A stretch of 64,000 nucleotides of DNA from AC-32 sp963763475 (GCA_963763475.1 CAVXOR010000002.1:496001-560000), one strand, 5' to 3'; counted from the stretch's first letter, positions 46,815 to 55,567 are shown. The notes: a model not told the origin generated them from the letters alone. Made by a program: numbers and translations.

Positions 46815-47595
46815 GCTGCCCCCGGTCGTCGACGCGGCCTGGGTGCAGGAGCACCTCGACGACGAAGCTCTCGTGCTCGGCGACGTGCGCGGGCCCAACG
46901 CCCACCAGCGCGGGCACCTGCCGGGCTCGATCCCGCTCGTGCTCGGCTCGCCGCCCCCGCTCGCCACGCGCGAGACGGTGCAGGAGTTCGCGGTCGAGGT
47001 TCAGCGGCGGCTCGGCCGCCACGGCGTCACCGGGGAGGAGCGCCTCGTCCTGTACGACCGCGGCGACTGCGTCGGCGCTGCCGCCTCGCAGCAGGCCGCG
47101 TTCGTTGCCGGTCATCCCCAGGTCTCCGTGCTCGCCGGTGGGATCGCCGCCTGGCCGGGCGAGCTCGAGCTGGGAGCCGTCGAGCTGCAGAAGACCAAGA
47201 CCACGCTCGAGCCGCGCCTGGAGGCCGTGCCGACCTGGGAGGAACTGCGCGACCGCCTCGGCGACGAGGGGCTGACGCTCCTCGACGTCCGCAGCGAGGA
47301 CGAGTTCCGCGGCCGCGGCGGCTACCCCTGCGATCCGCGTCAAGGCCACATCCCGGGCGCGAAGCACCTCGACGTCGAGCGCCTGTTCGCGGCGCCCGGC
47401 CAGCCGCGCGAGCCGTGGGGGATCCGCGAGCTCGCCGGTGAGCCCGAGGGCGCGGCGATCGTCGCCTACTGCCATTCCGGCTCGCGCTCGGCTCTCGCTG
47501 CGCTGGCGCTCAGGGCCGCCGGCTACGACGCTCGGAACTACCCGGGCTCGTGGCACGAGTGGTCGCGCCACGACGAGCTGCCGGCGGAGCGCTGA
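46807..47595 (+). CDS. Thiosulfate/3-mercaptopyruvate sulfurtransferase (tandem rhodanese)
   Basis: A 262-residue cytoplasmic enzyme with two rhodanese domains (about 5-120 and 142-258). The active Cys222 is in the C-terminal domain (AYCHSGSRS); the N-terminal domain has an inactive DRGDCVGAA variant, as in SseA/rhodanese. It transfers sulfur from thiosulfate or 3-mercaptopyruvate to a thiophilic acceptor. The ATG at 46807 overlaps the preceding hydrolase by eight bases. A hairpin terminator begins at its stop codon. Confidence 0.93.
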   Translation: MSELPPVVDAAWVQEHLDDEALVLGDVRGPNAHQRGHLPGSIPLVLGSPPPLATRETVQEFAVEVQRRLGRHGVTGEERLVLYDRGDCVGAAASQQAAFVAGHPQVSVLAGGIAAWPGELELGAVELQKTKTTLEPRLEAVPTWEELRDRLGDEGLTLLDVRSEDEFRGRGGYPCDPRQGHIPGAKHLDVERLFAAPGQPREPWGIRELAGEPEGAAIVAYCHSGSRSALAALALRAAGYDARNYPGSWHEWSRHDELPAER

Positions 47596-47622
47596 GCGGG
47601 GCCCTCCGGAGAAGGCCCCGCT
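47595..47622. terminator. Hairpin terminator between convergent genes
   Basis: AGCGGGGCC (47595-47603) pairs with GGCCCCGCT (47614-47622); nine base pairs with a ten-base loop. It serves both the rhodanese gene and the convergent secreted-protein gene ending at 47636. Confidence 0.65.
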
Positions 47623-47635
47623 GTGTTCGAGCGGA

Positions 47636-48712
47636 CTAGTGCCGCTTCTTCTTGGGCTTCAGGACCTTGATCTGGTTGCTCGTGACCGCGGCGATTCGCT
47701 CTTCACGGCACGGGACCGGGAGGCCTGAAGGCGACGGCCCGGTGCACGCCGTCGTGTAGTTCTCGAACCTCGTCTGGAAGAAGGTCGCGAACTTCACGTT
47801 CGGCCGGGACAGCGTGTACTTGCCGCTCGCCGGGAGCCTGCCGCTGCGTGCGACGCGCTTGCCCGTCCCGCCGGAGACGGCGTTCGGAGCCGGGCCCTTC
47901 TTCTTGCCTGCGTAGAGGTCGAGCCGGACCCCGCGCGGGTTGACGCCGGCGATCTTCAGCTGCCCGACGAGCTTGAAGCCCCGCTTCGCCTTCACGCGCT
48001 TGAGCGTCAGCGAGGTGGGCAGGCCCACGAGCGTGCGGGCCTCCAGCGTGCCGGCGGGGTTCGGCGTCGCGCCGCCGGGCGTGTACGGCGTGAAGATGCC
48101 GGCCCACTCGTAGTTGCCGCGCGTGCCGGCACTGGTGAACACGTTCTTGATCGTGAAGTCGGCCGCGAACAGCTGTGCGCCGAACTTTGCCCCGCCCATG
48201 GCCTCGGGCACGTCGGGCGACGGCAGGCAGACCGTCTGCACGACCAGCGGGCCGGCCTTGTCGACGAAGACCGGGATCGCGACCGTCTGGCCCTGCAGGC
48301 TCGTGTTCAGGACCCAGATCGTGCTGTGCGTGGCGGTCCTCGTGCACTGGAGCGCGGCTGCCTGGATCGCCGGATCGGCCGGGTTGGCGACGAGCACGTC
48401 GCCCGCGAGCGTCAACAGCGCCCCGCCGAGCGCCTTGGCCTTCACGCGCGCGACGACCGAGCCGATCTTCGTGCCGGGCGCTGCCGTCAGGTTGGCGTTG
48501 TAGCCGACCGGCGAGAAGATCTTCAACTGAGCGGTCGGGTCGGCGTCCGGGTCGATCGCGATGAACACGTCGGCGGTCGTGGCGGCGCCGAGCTTGTAGC
48601 TCGTTTGCTCCATGATCAGCGACGGGTCGTACGCGGAGAACGCGGGCGCCGCGAACGCGAGCCCGAGGAAGCAGGCACCGCTGAGCAGTGCCAGCCGGAT
48701 TGACTTCTTCAT
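47636..48712 (-). CDS. Secreted hypothetical protein with basic C terminus
   Basis: A 358-residue exported protein: signal peptide MKKSIRLALLSGACFLGLAFAAPAFS (cleavage near 26), then beta-rich regions in which two Ig-like/jelly-roll stretches (YDPSLIMEQTSYKLGAATTADVFIAID; SLTLKRVKAKRGFKLVGQLKIAGV) can be recognised, and a Lys/Arg-rich tail KVLKPKKKRH. Family not recognised. The ATG at 48712 with a nearby AAGAAGGGG site is preferred to the upstream GTG region. Possibly a cell-wall-associated protein held by the basic tail; that is inference. Confidence 0.8.
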   Translation of the reverse strand: MKKSIRLALLSGACFLGLAFAAPAFSAYDPSLIMEQTSYKLGAATTADVFIAIDPDADPTAQLKIFSPVGYNANLTAAPGTKIGSVVARVKAKALGGALLTLAGDVLVANPADPAIQAAALQCTRTATHSTIWVLNTSLQGQTVAIPVFVDKAGPLVVQTVCLPSPDVPEAMGGAKFGAQLFAADFTIKNVFTSAGTRGNYEWAGIFTPYTPGGATPNPAGTLEARTLVGLPTSLTLKRVKAKRGFKLVGQLKIAGVNPRGVRLDLYAGKKKGPAPNAVSGGTGKRVARSGRLPASGKYTLSRPNVKFATFFQTRFENYTTACTGPSPSGLPVPCREERIAAVTSNQIKVLKPKKKRH

Positions 48713-48788
48713 GTAGCCCCTTCTTTCTCGTTGTCCCCTGGGTGACGGAAAGTGAGACGTCGCGCGCACCCGGATAGTTAACACCGAG

Positions 48789-49997
48789 TCAGCGAGCGTT
48801 TACCAGCGGGCCGAACAGCACCCAGAGGTTCTTTCGATACCCGACCATCCGGGCCTTGGTGATCGGGAAGTAGTTCCTCGGGCTCGTCTTCACCGCCACG
48901 CCCGGGAGCAGAAACGGGTTGTTGCGCTCGTCCATGTGCGTCATCGCCCGCCGCAGGCTCTCGCGGGTCGGGTTGCGGCCGGCGTGCTTGAGCGCGTCCA
49001 CCATCGAGAACGCCACCGTCATCCCGTACCAGTTGTAGACGTCGGAGACCCGCCCGCTCGGGAAGTAGCGCTTCATGATCCGCTTGTAGAGCGCGACCGC
49101 CTTGTCCTTGCGCCAGGCGGGCGAGGTCGGGTCCTTGACGAAGGCGACGCTGAGCGCGTTGTTCGTCTCCCTGCCGTTCGTGCCCTGGCGCGCGACGGCC
49201 ATGATCGAGGGCTCGATCGAGACGGCGCTGACGAAGAACTGGGGCCGCCATTTCAGCTTGTAGGCGTAGACGAAGGACTGGATCGTCTGGTACGGCAGCG
49301 CGAAGAGCATGAAGGCGTCCGCCTTCGAACGGCGCAGCTTGGCGATCTGCGAGTTGACGTCGGTGTCGGTCACCTCGTAGCTCTGCTTGGCCACGATCCG
49401 CGAGGCACGCTTGCCGAGCCCGCGCTGCAGGCCGTGCAGCAGGTCCTTGCCGTAGTCGCTGTTCTCGTACAGCACCGCGATGCGCGCCTTCGGCCGGTGC
49501 TTGACGAGGTAGCGGCCGTAGATCGCGCCTTCGCCTTCGAAGCTCGGCAGGTAGCCGAGCGTCCACGGGTAACGCTTCCAGCCGTGGGCGATCACGCTCG
49601 CGCCGGTGCCCCCGAAGATCTGCGGCACCTTGAGAGCGTTCAGGTAGGCGCGGATGGCGACGTTGTGCTCGGTGCCGACGGTGTTGAAGATCGCGAGCAC
49701 CTTGTCCTGCTGGACGAGCTCGCGGGTCTGGTCGATCGTGCGCGAGGGGTCGTAGCCGTCGTCGCGCCAGATGTAGTGGATCTTGCGCCCGAAGACGCCG
49801 CCGTGGGCGTTGACGTACTTGAAGTAGGCGTTTGCGCCAGGGCCGACCGTGCCGAAGGCCGAGGCCGAGCCGCTCAGCGGGACGGTGCCGCCGATCAAGA
49901 TCTCGTTCGGGGTCACGCCAGGCGCCCCCCCGGTGGCGCCGCCCGCCGGCAGCGCGACCGCGACCGCGGCCAGCAGCGTCAGCGCGAGGATTCTCAT
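48789..49997 (-). CDS. Branched-chain amino acid-type ABC substrate-binding protein (LivJ-like), solitary
   Basis: A 402-residue periplasmic-binding protein of the Peripla_BP_6 family, with signal peptide MRILALTLLAAVAVALPAGGA, LIGGTVPLSGSASAFGTVGPGANAYFKYVN, ELVQQDKVLAIFNTVGTEHN and VLYENSDYGKDLLHGLQRG. The family binds branched-chain amino acids, amides or other small ligands. No Liv permease or ATPase genes are next to it. The ATG overlaps the stop of the secreted hydrolase (ATGA), so the two proteins are made together. Confidence 0.88.
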   Translation of the reverse strand: MRILALTLLAAVAVALPAGGATGGAPGVTPNEILIGGTVPLSGSASAFGTVGPGANAYFKYVNAHGGVFGRKIHYIWRDDGYDPSRTIDQTRELVQQDKVLAIFNTVGTEHNVAIRAYLNALKVPQIFGGTGASVIAHGWKRYPWTLGYLPSFEGEGAIYGRYLVKHRPKARIAVLYENSDYGKDLLHGLQRGLGKRASRIVAKQSYEVTDTDVNSQIAKLRRSKADAFMLFALPYQTIQSFVYAYKLKWRPQFFVSAVSIEPSIMAVARQGTNGRETNNALSVAFVKDPTSPAWRKDKAVALYKRIMKRYFPSGRVSDVYNWYGMTVAFSMVDALKHAGRNPTRESLRRAMTHMDERNNPFLLPGVAVKTSPRNYFPITKARMVGYRKNLWVLFGPLVNAR

Positions 49998-51397
49998 CGC
50001 GAGACCGGCGAGCGCAGGATCGGCAGGGTCAGCTTGGCGGGACCGAGCGCGACGCGGGCCTTCTTCGGCATCGGCAGGTTCAGGTAGAGCAGGTTGCCCG
50101 GGTTCTGCGCGACCGAGCTCGAGGCGAACGTCAGCGTCAGCCGCGCGCCGCGGGGGATCAGGGTCGCCTGGTCGATCATGCGAATGGTCAGCTTTCGCGT
50201 GCCTCGGAGGCCGGCCGTGTTGACGCCGCCCTCGCTGACCACGATCTCCGAGCCCTTTCGCTTCTGCGCCGTCAGCACTGCGACCAGACGCGACCAGCCG
50301 CCCGACAGGCGCGCGGTCAGCTGCACGGTCGGAGCGCCGAAGGTCTCCGCGCTGCCCGTGAAGGGACCGCTGGTGCGCACCGCGCGGCCGGCGCCGGCGA
50401 GGTGGTCGTTGCCGGGCAGGCCGATGGTGAGCCGTCGCGTCGCGGGCAGCCGCGGGAAGGTTCGCAGCTTGCCGCGCCACGGGCTCGGCGCGAGGCTGAC
50501 GGGCGCGATCGTCGTCGACGCGCTCCCCAGGTAGCGCGTGAACCAGGCGCTGCCGAGCTTCGTCAGCTGCGCGAAGTCCGGGCCGGGGAAGGTCGAGGGC
50601 GCGTGTCCGAAGTCGCCGAAATAGAGCCGCTTCGGGCCCTTCAGCAACGCGTAGCCGGCCTTGGCCTGGGCGAGGTCGAAGGCAAAGTCGCGACGGCCCT
50701 GGAACATGAAGACGGGAGTCTTCACCGTCTTCAGCAGCCTGCGGCTCGAGCGCGTCGCGGCCCAGGCACGGAGCGCCGGCAGGTTGCGGCTGGCGAGCGC
50801 GTCGTCGCGAATCGCCGTCACGGAGGGGTCGAGCCGAGCGGCCGGCACCGAGCTCAGGAACTGGAAGATCGCACCGGATTTGGCCAGGTTCTGCGGGGCG
50901 AGCGCGCTGTAGAGGTCGGTCCAGGTCTGGACACTCTCGACGGCCTTCCAGGGGACGCCCTCGACCAGTGAGCGCAGGACCGCGCCGCCTCCGAGCGAGA
51001 TCCCCCAGGCGCCGATCCGCGTCTCGTCGATCTCGGGCCGGGCCGCGAGCTGGTCGTACACGGTCCGGGCATCGGCGATCTCGCGCGGGCCGTCGATCGA
51101 GACGAGCCCGCCCGACTGGCCGTGGCCGCGGGCGTCGAAGGCGAGCACTGCGAAGTCGTCGTCGAAGGCCTGAGCGATCGCGGCGAGGTCCTGACGCTTA
51201 CCGCCGATCGCGTGGAACAGCACGATCGCCGGGTAGCCCGCGGGCGGCGGTGCGGCGCTCGGCTCGTAAAGCGTCGCGGCGAGGCCGACGCCGTCGTCCA
51301 TGCGCAGCGTCAGCTCCTGCTGGCTCGCGGACGCGCGCCCGGCCGCGCAGAGCGCGACGAGCGAGACGAAGACGGTGAGCGCGACCCTCCGAGCCAA
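49994..51397 (-). CDS. Secreted alpha/beta hydrolase of the X-Pro dipeptidyl-peptidase (S15) type
   Basis: About 467 residues. A TTG at 51397 gives the signal peptide LARRVALTVFVSLVALCAAGRASA; upstream in-frame sequence is unlikely to be coding. The catalytic core has FDARGHGQSGG (oxyanion/turn), the nucleophile Ser in WGISLGGGAVLRSL and a Asp in FMFQGRRDFAFD; the C-terminal beta part (RLTIGLPGNDHLAGAGRAVRTSGPF, TLTFASSSVAQNPGNLLYLNLPMPK) resembles the jelly-roll domain of S15/cocaine esterase-type enzymes. It probably acts outside the membrane, and releases a ligand for the co-translated LivJ-like protein (inference). Exact substrate unknown. Confidence 0.82.
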   Translation of the reverse strand: MARRVALTVFVSLVALCAAGRASASQQELTLRMDDGVGLAATLYEPSAAPPPAGYPAIVLFHAIGGKRQDLAAIAQAFDDDFAVLAFDARGHGQSGGLVSIDGPREIADARTVYDQLAARPEIDETRIGAWGISLGGGAVLRSLVEGVPWKAVESVQTWTDLYSALAPQNLAKSGAIFQFLSSVPAARLDPSVTAIRDDALASRNLPALRAWAATRSSRRLLKTVKTPVFMFQGRRDFAFDLAQAKAGYALLKGPKRLYFGDFGHAPSTFPGPDFAQLTKLGSAWFTRYLGSASTTIAPVSLAPSPWRGKLRTFPRLPATRRLTIGLPGNDHLAGAGRAVRTSGPFTGSAETFGAPTVQLTARLSGGWSRLVAVLTAQKRKGSEIVVSEGGVNTAGLRGTRKLTIRMIDQATLIPRGARLTLTFASSSVAQNPGNLLYLNLPMPKKARVALGPAKLTLPILRSPVSR

Positions 51398-51488
51398 AGC
51401 GCACGACAGCGTACCCCTCGATCGAGCGCACTTGGCCGGAGCGCCGGGACGGGAGATACTGGCGCGGTCCCGACCAGGAAGAGGTGCC

Positions 51489-51896
51489 ATGAGCGAAGCG
51501 CTGGACTTCGAATCGAGAGACACGCCTTTCCCCGTCGCCCTGGCGGGGATGATCGGCATCGCCAAGGCGTTATTCGAGGGGTTCTACGGCGTGCTTGGGA
51601 TCGCCATAGCGAGCTCGGTGGACGACTCCTTCGGGGCGGGAGCCCTCGTCTTCGGGATCGTCTTCCTGATCGCCTCGATCCTGCTCCTGCGAGGAAGCCG
51701 GTTCGGGTACTACGTGACGGTCGCGCTCTCCGTGATCGGGCTGGTCGGCGCGGTCGTCTACATGTTCAGCTCGGGAGGGGCCGTCTTCGGCGGCGCCTTG
51801 CTGATCGCCCTTACGAACGCACTCGTCCTCTATCTGCTGCTCGGCAGGGACAGCTCGCGCGAGTTCTTCGGACTGGGCGCCCGCGCCAGGCGGTAA
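51489..51896 (+). CDS. Small multi-pass membrane protein, DUF-type
   Basis: A 135-residue protein with four hydrophobic helices (VALAGMIGIAKALFEGFYGV, ALVFGIVFLIASILLL, YYVTVALSVIGLVGAVVYMF, ALLIALTNALVLYLLL), probably integral in the cytoplasmic membrane; no function known. The ATG at 51489 has an AAGAGGTG site; a GCGGG-rich spacer separates it from the divergent hydrolase gene. It is followed 19 bp later by murI on the same strand, but the murI gene has its own TAGAAT box. Confidence 0.75.
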   Translation: MSEALDFESRDTPFPVALAGMIGIAKALFEGFYGVLGIAIASSVDDSFGAGALVFGIVFLIASILLLRGSRFGYYVTVALSVIGLVGAVVYMFSSGGAVFGGALLIALTNALVLYLLLGRDSSREFFGLGARARR

Positions 51897-51915
51897 GCCC
51901 TCCTAGAATCGCCGC

Positions 51916-52731
51916 GTGGACCCCAGGCCGATCGGCGTGTTCGACTCGGGCGTGGGCGGGCTGACCGTCCTGCACGAATGCCTGGTGACGATGCCGCACG
52001 AGGACTTCGTCTACCTCGGCGACCACGCCCGGCTGCCGTACGGGCCACGCCCGCTCGAGGAGATTCGCGGCTTCGCGCGCGAGATCGCCGGCTACCTCGC
52101 CGCGCAGGACGTGAAGCTCGTGCTGGTCGCCTGCAACGCGGCCACTTCCGCCGCGCTCCCGCAGCTGCAGGAAGAGCTCGACGTGCCGGTCGTCGGCGTG
52201 ATCACGCCAGAGGCCCACGCTGCGGTGCAGGCCACGCGCAACCGGCGGATCGGCCTGCTCGCCACCCAGGCGACGGTCGAGGCCGGCCGCTACGCCGAGC
52301 TCGTGCACGCCCTGGACGCCGGTGCCGAGCTCGTCCCGGTCGCCTGTCCGCGCCTCGTGCCGCTGATCGAGAGCGACGACCCCTTCGCCGCGGAGACGAC
52401 CGACGCGGTTCGCGAATACGCGGCACCGCTCAAGGACGCGGGCGTCGACACGGTCATCCTCGGCTGCACGCACTACCCGCTGATCCGCCCGATCTTCCAA
52501 CGCGTCTTCGGTCGTGGGGTGACGCTCGTCTTCTCGGCCGAGGAGACCGCGCGTGAGGTCGCGGAGACGCTCGCGCGCAAGGGGATCGAGAACCAGGAGG
52601 CCCGCGAGGGCTCGTACCGCTTCCTCACCACCGGCGACCCGGCCGCCTTCCGCGCGCTCGGCGAGCGCTTCCTACAGCTCCCGCTCGGCGAGGTCGAGCA
52701 CGTGGCCGTCGCCGACCTGGTGACGGCGTGA
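51916..52731 (+). CDS. murI: Glutamate racemase
   Basis: A 271-residue cofactor-independent racemase making D-glutamate for peptidoglycan. The N-terminal IGVFDSGVGGLTVLHEC, the two catalytic cysteines Cys73 (VACNAATSAAL) and Cys184 (ILGCTHYPLI), and the usual length identify it. GTG start six bases after TAGAAT. Its stop overlaps the rph start (GTGA). Confidence 0.96.
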   Translation: MDPRPIGVFDSGVGGLTVLHECLVTMPHEDFVYLGDHARLPYGPRPLEEIRGFAREIAGYLAAQDVKLVLVACNAATSAALPQLQEELDVPVVGVITPEAHAAVQATRNRRIGLLATQATVEAGRYAELVHALDAGAELVPVACPRLVPLIESDDPFAAETTDAVREYAAPLKDAGVDTVILGCTHYPLIRPIFQRVFGRGVTLVFSAEETAREVAETLARKGIENQEAREGSYRFLTTGDPAAFRALGERFLQLPLGEVEHVAVADLVTA

Positions 52732-53432
52732 GGGAAGGCCGCAGACCGGACCAGCTGCGGCCGGTCGAGATCCTCGTCGACTACCTGGAGCAGCCGATGG
52801 GCTCGGTGCTCTACTCGCAAGGGAAGACGAAGGTGCTCTGCACCGCGTCGCTGGACGAGGGCGTACCGCGCTGGATGCGCGACCAGGGCCGCGGCTGGCT
52901 GACGGCCGAGTACTCGCTGCTGCCGGCCTCGACCGGCGAGCGGACGCAACGCGAGGCGAGCGCCGGCAAGCAGAAGGGCCGCACGGTCGAGATCCAGCGG
53001 CTGATCGGCCGCGCGCTGCGCTCGGTGCTCGACTTCGAGGCGCTCGGCGAGCGAACGCTGTGGGTCGACTGCGACGTCCTCCAGGCCGACGGCGGCACAC
53101 GCTGCGCGTCGATCTCCGGCGCCTGGGTCGCCGCAGCGCGGGCGCTCGGGAAGGCCGGCCTCTCGCGGGCGTTGCCCGAGTCGGTCGCCGCGGTCTCGCT
53201 CGGGATCGTGGGCGGCGAGCTGCTGCTCGACCTGGACTACGTCGAGGACTCGGGCGCGGAGGTCGACCTGAACGTCGTCATGACCGGCGACGAGCGGCTG
53301 GTCGAGGTGCAGGCGACGGCCGAGCGGGCCACCTTCGATCGCGACCAGCTCGACGAGCTGCTTGACCTGGGCGCGAAGGGAATCGCCGAGATCCGGGCCG
53401 CCCAGGAGGCGGCGCTCGATGCTGCTGCTTGA
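52728..53432 (+). CDS. rph: RNase PH
   Basis: A 234-residue phosphorolytic 3'-exoribonuclease that trims tRNA 3' ends. Family signatures are RPVEILVDYLEQPMGSVLYSQGKTKVLCTASLDEGVPRW (in pieces), LTAEYSLLPASTGERTQREAS and VDCDVLQADGGTRCASISGAWVA. It uses phosphate and forms hexamers. The operon order murI-rph-mgtC-rdgB is tight: the next gene starts 14 bp inside its 3' end. Confidence 0.96.
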   Translation: MREGRRPDQLRPVEILVDYLEQPMGSVLYSQGKTKVLCTASLDEGVPRWMRDQGRGWLTAEYSLLPASTGERTQREASAGKQKGRTVEIQRLIGRALRSVLDFEALGERTLWVDCDVLQADGGTRCASISGAWVAAARALGKAGLSRALPESVAAVSLGIVGGELLLDLDYVEDSGAEVDLNVVMTGDERLVEVQATAERATFDRDQLDELLDLGAKGIAEIRAAQEAALDAAA

Positions 53433-54117
53433 GATCCCGTCGCTGACGTGGTCGGAGGAGCTGCTGCGCGTGGTCGTGGCGGCCGGGCTCGGCGGCGCGG
53501 TCGGTCTCGAGCGCGAGCTGCGCGAGCGCGAGGCCGGCTTCCGCACGCACATGCTCGTCTCGGTCGGCTCGGCGCTCTTCACGCTCGTCTCGGCTTACGG
53601 GTTCCACGAGTTCCTGGTCGGCGGCGGCAACGTGATCCGCGCCGACCCGACCCGGATCGCCGCGCAGATCGTGACCGGGATCGGCTTCCTCGGCGCCGGC
53701 GCGATCATCCGGCAAGGCTTCTCCGTGCGCGGGCTGACGACGGCCGCCACCCTCTGGGTGGTGGCCGCGATCGGGATGGCTTCGGGCGCCGGCTACTACT
53801 CGGCCGCGGTGATCACGACGGCGCTCGTGCTCTTCTCGCTCTGGCCGCTGCGGATCTTCGCGTTCCGCGTCATGCAGCGGGTGCGCCCCGAGACCGACCG
53901 CCTGCTCGCCCAGCTGCCGGCCGGGGAGAGCCCGGCTCTCCTGATCGAACGCCTCGAGGAGCTCGGCGGCCAGCTCGAGACGCTCGAGATCGGTCACGAG
54001 GCCGATCGGCGGACGGTGCTGATCGACGTGAAGCTGCCGCCCAGGGCCGACGCGCCGGGCATCGTCGCGAAGCTGTCCGAGCTGGAGCCGGTGCTGGAGG
54101 TCCGCTGGAGCGACTGA
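53419..54117 (+). CDS. MgtC/SapB-family membrane protein
   Basis: A 232-residue membrane protein: an N-terminal MgtC domain of four helices (VVVAAGLGGAVGLERELREREAG, THMLVSVGSALFTLVSAYGF, QIVTGIGFLGAGAIIRQGFSVRGLTTAATLWVVAAIG) and a C-terminal cytoplasmic ACT-like domain (LETLEIGHEADRRTVLIDVKL). MgtC proteins modulate Mg2+ or membrane-ATPase physiology. ATG at 53419 is preceded by AGGAGG. Overlaps rph by 14 bp and rdgB by four. Confidence 0.9.
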   Translation: MLLLEIPSLTWSEELLRVVVAAGLGGAVGLERELREREAGFRTHMLVSVGSALFTLVSAYGFHEFLVGGGNVIRADPTRIAAQIVTGIGFLGAGAIIRQGFSVRGLTTAATLWVVAAIGMASGAGYYSAAVITTALVLFSLWPLRIFAFRVMQRVRPETDRLLAQLPAGESPALLIERLEELGGQLETLEIGHEADRRTVLIDVKLPPRADAPGIVAKLSELEPVLEVRWSD

Positions 54118-54671
54118 CCGTCCGGCTCTGCTCGCAGAACCAGAACAAGCTGCGAGAGCTCTCGGCCTTGCTGCCCGGCTGGGAGCTCGAGCTGCTGGAG
54201 GCGGACGGCTACCCGGTGGAAGGCAGCGACGGCTACTTCGAGAACGCGCGCGGCAAGGCGCTCTACGGGCGCGAGGTCGGGCCCGCGAAGGCGTGGATGC
54301 TCGGCGAGGACTCCGGGCTCGAGGTCGCCGCGCTCGGCGGCGCGCCCGGAGTGCGCTCCGCCCGCTACGGGGCCGAGGGCGGCGAGGCGATCGAGCGCCT
54401 GCTGCGCGAGCTTGAAGGCGTCGAGGACCGGCGCGCACGCTACGTCTGCGAGCTCGTGCTGATCGGGCCCGACGGCGAGGAGCGGCGCGGCTCGGGCGTC
54501 CTGAAGGGTCGGATCGCCGACGAGGCTCGCGGCTCCGAGGGCTTCGGCTACGACCCGGTCTTCGTCCCGGCGGGAGAGGACGGAACCGTGGCCGAGCTCG
54601 GCAACGACTGGAAGCGCAGCAACTCGCACCGCGCCCGCGCCGCGGCGAGCCTCCTGGGACGGTCACAGTGA
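54114..54671 (+). CDS. rdgB: Non-canonical purine NTP pyrophosphatase (RdgB/HAM1)
   Basis: A 185-residue Maf/HAM1-type pyrophosphatase removing dITP, ITP and XTP. Signatures: LCSQNQNKLRELSALL, YFENARGKALYG, MLGEDSGLEVAALGGAPGVRSARYGAEG, RGSGVLKGRIADEARGSEGFGYDPVFVPAGEDGTVAEL (in pieces). No ATG, GTG or TTG lies in frame near the family's expected N terminus; CTG at 54114, overlapping the mgtC-like stop as CTGA, is the only plausible start. The gene is otherwise normal. Confidence 0.92.
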   Translation: MTVRLCSQNQNKLRELSALLPGWELELLEADGYPVEGSDGYFENARGKALYGREVGPAKAWMLGEDSGLEVAALGGAPGVRSARYGAEGGEAIERLLRELEGVEDRRARYVCELVLIGPDGEERRGSGVLKGRIADEARGSEGFGYDPVFVPAGEDGTVAELGNDWKRSNSHRARAAASLLGRSQ

Positions 54672-54693
54672 CAGTCACAGTGACTGTCACTGT
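54665..54693. terminator. Perfect 13-bp hairpin between convergent genes
   Basis: ACAGTGACAGTCA (54665-54677) pairs exactly with 54681-54693 across a CAG loop. It begins inside the rdgB stop region and lies ten bases before the convergent YihY gene end. Low G+C (about 50%) against a 70% background makes it stand out. It is built from repeated CAGTGA/CAGTCA units. Confidence 0.6.
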
Positions 54694-54702
54694 TCGGCCG
54701 TT

Positions 54703-55533
54703 CTAGGCCAGCCCGGCCGCCTCTTGTTCGTCGGCGGGCAGCCGCTGGTGCGTCGCGGCGTAGCGCCAGTTGACCTCGGCGCCGAAGACGATCACGTTCG
54801 CCATCACGTAGAGCCAGACGAGCAGCAGCGCCGGCCCGCCGAACGCCTTCAGCGCGACGACGTTGTTCGAGAAGCGCACGTAGAGCGGCAGCACCTGGAA
54901 GCTCGCCTCCAGCAGCACCGCAGCCACGACCGTGCCCGGCAGCACGTCCAGGAACGAGTGCTCGACGTTGGTGAGCAGGTAGTAGACGGCGAACAGGAAG
55001 ACGAAGACGGCGATCGTCGAGACGATCACCGAGAGCCCGTAGGCGACATACGAGTTGCCGGCGACCCCCGCCGCGTAGCGCGTGAGCAGGTCGAAGCCGA
55101 CCGAGCCCGCCAGCAGCCCGAAGAAGAGCGTCACGAGCGAGACGAGCATCAGGCCGACCGCGAGCAGCTTGCCGCGCAGGAACGAGCGGTTCGGCTGCCC
55201 GTAGACGATGTTGAACGCCGACTCGAGCACGCTGAAGAGCGAGAGCGAGGTCCACAGCAGCCCCGCCGCGCCGAGGATCCCGAGCGCGGTCGCGTGCCGC
55301 TGGATCTCGCGCACGGTGTGGACGATGCTCGCGATCGAGCTGCCCGGGAACGCGCGCTTCAGCTCGGTCACGAGGTAGCTCGACTCGTCGGGCCGCCCGG
55401 CGAGCGACAGCAGGGAGATCGTGAGGAAGAGCAGCGGCACGAACGAGAGCAGCGCGAAGTAGGCGATCATCGCGGCGAGGTGGGGGCCGCGGTCGGCGAA
55501 GAACTTGCCGAGCGGCTGCGGCAGCGACGGCAT
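54703..55533 (-). CDS. YihY/BrkB-family membrane protein
   Basis: A 276-residue inner-membrane protein with six helices. Hallmarks are HLAAMIAYFALLSFVPLLFL, ALGILGAAGLLWTSLSLFSVLESAFNIVYG and NNVVALKAFGGPALLLVWLYVMANVIVFGAEVNW (in pieces). The family was once called RNase BN but has no nuclease activity; its function is unknown. ATG at 55533 is chosen over a TTG at 55563; a CATACT box is nine bases upstream. It is divergent from the Roadblock-like gene. Confidence 0.88.
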   Translation of the reverse strand: MPSLPQPLGKFFADRGPHLAAMIAYFALLSFVPLLFLTISLLSLAGRPDESSYLVTELKRAFPGSSIASIVHTVREIQRHATALGILGAAGLLWTSLSLFSVLESAFNIVYGQPNRSFLRGKLLAVGLMLVSLVTLFFGLLAGSVGFDLLTRYAAGVAGNSYVAYGLSVIVSTIAVFVFLFAVYYLLTNVEHSFLDVLPGTVVAAVLLEASFQVLPLYVRFSNNVVALKAFGGPALLLVWLYVMANVIVFGAEVNWRYAATHQRLPADEQEAAGLA

Positions 55534-55567
55534 CAGCGCGGAGTATGTGTCTGTTAGCGTCAACCGC

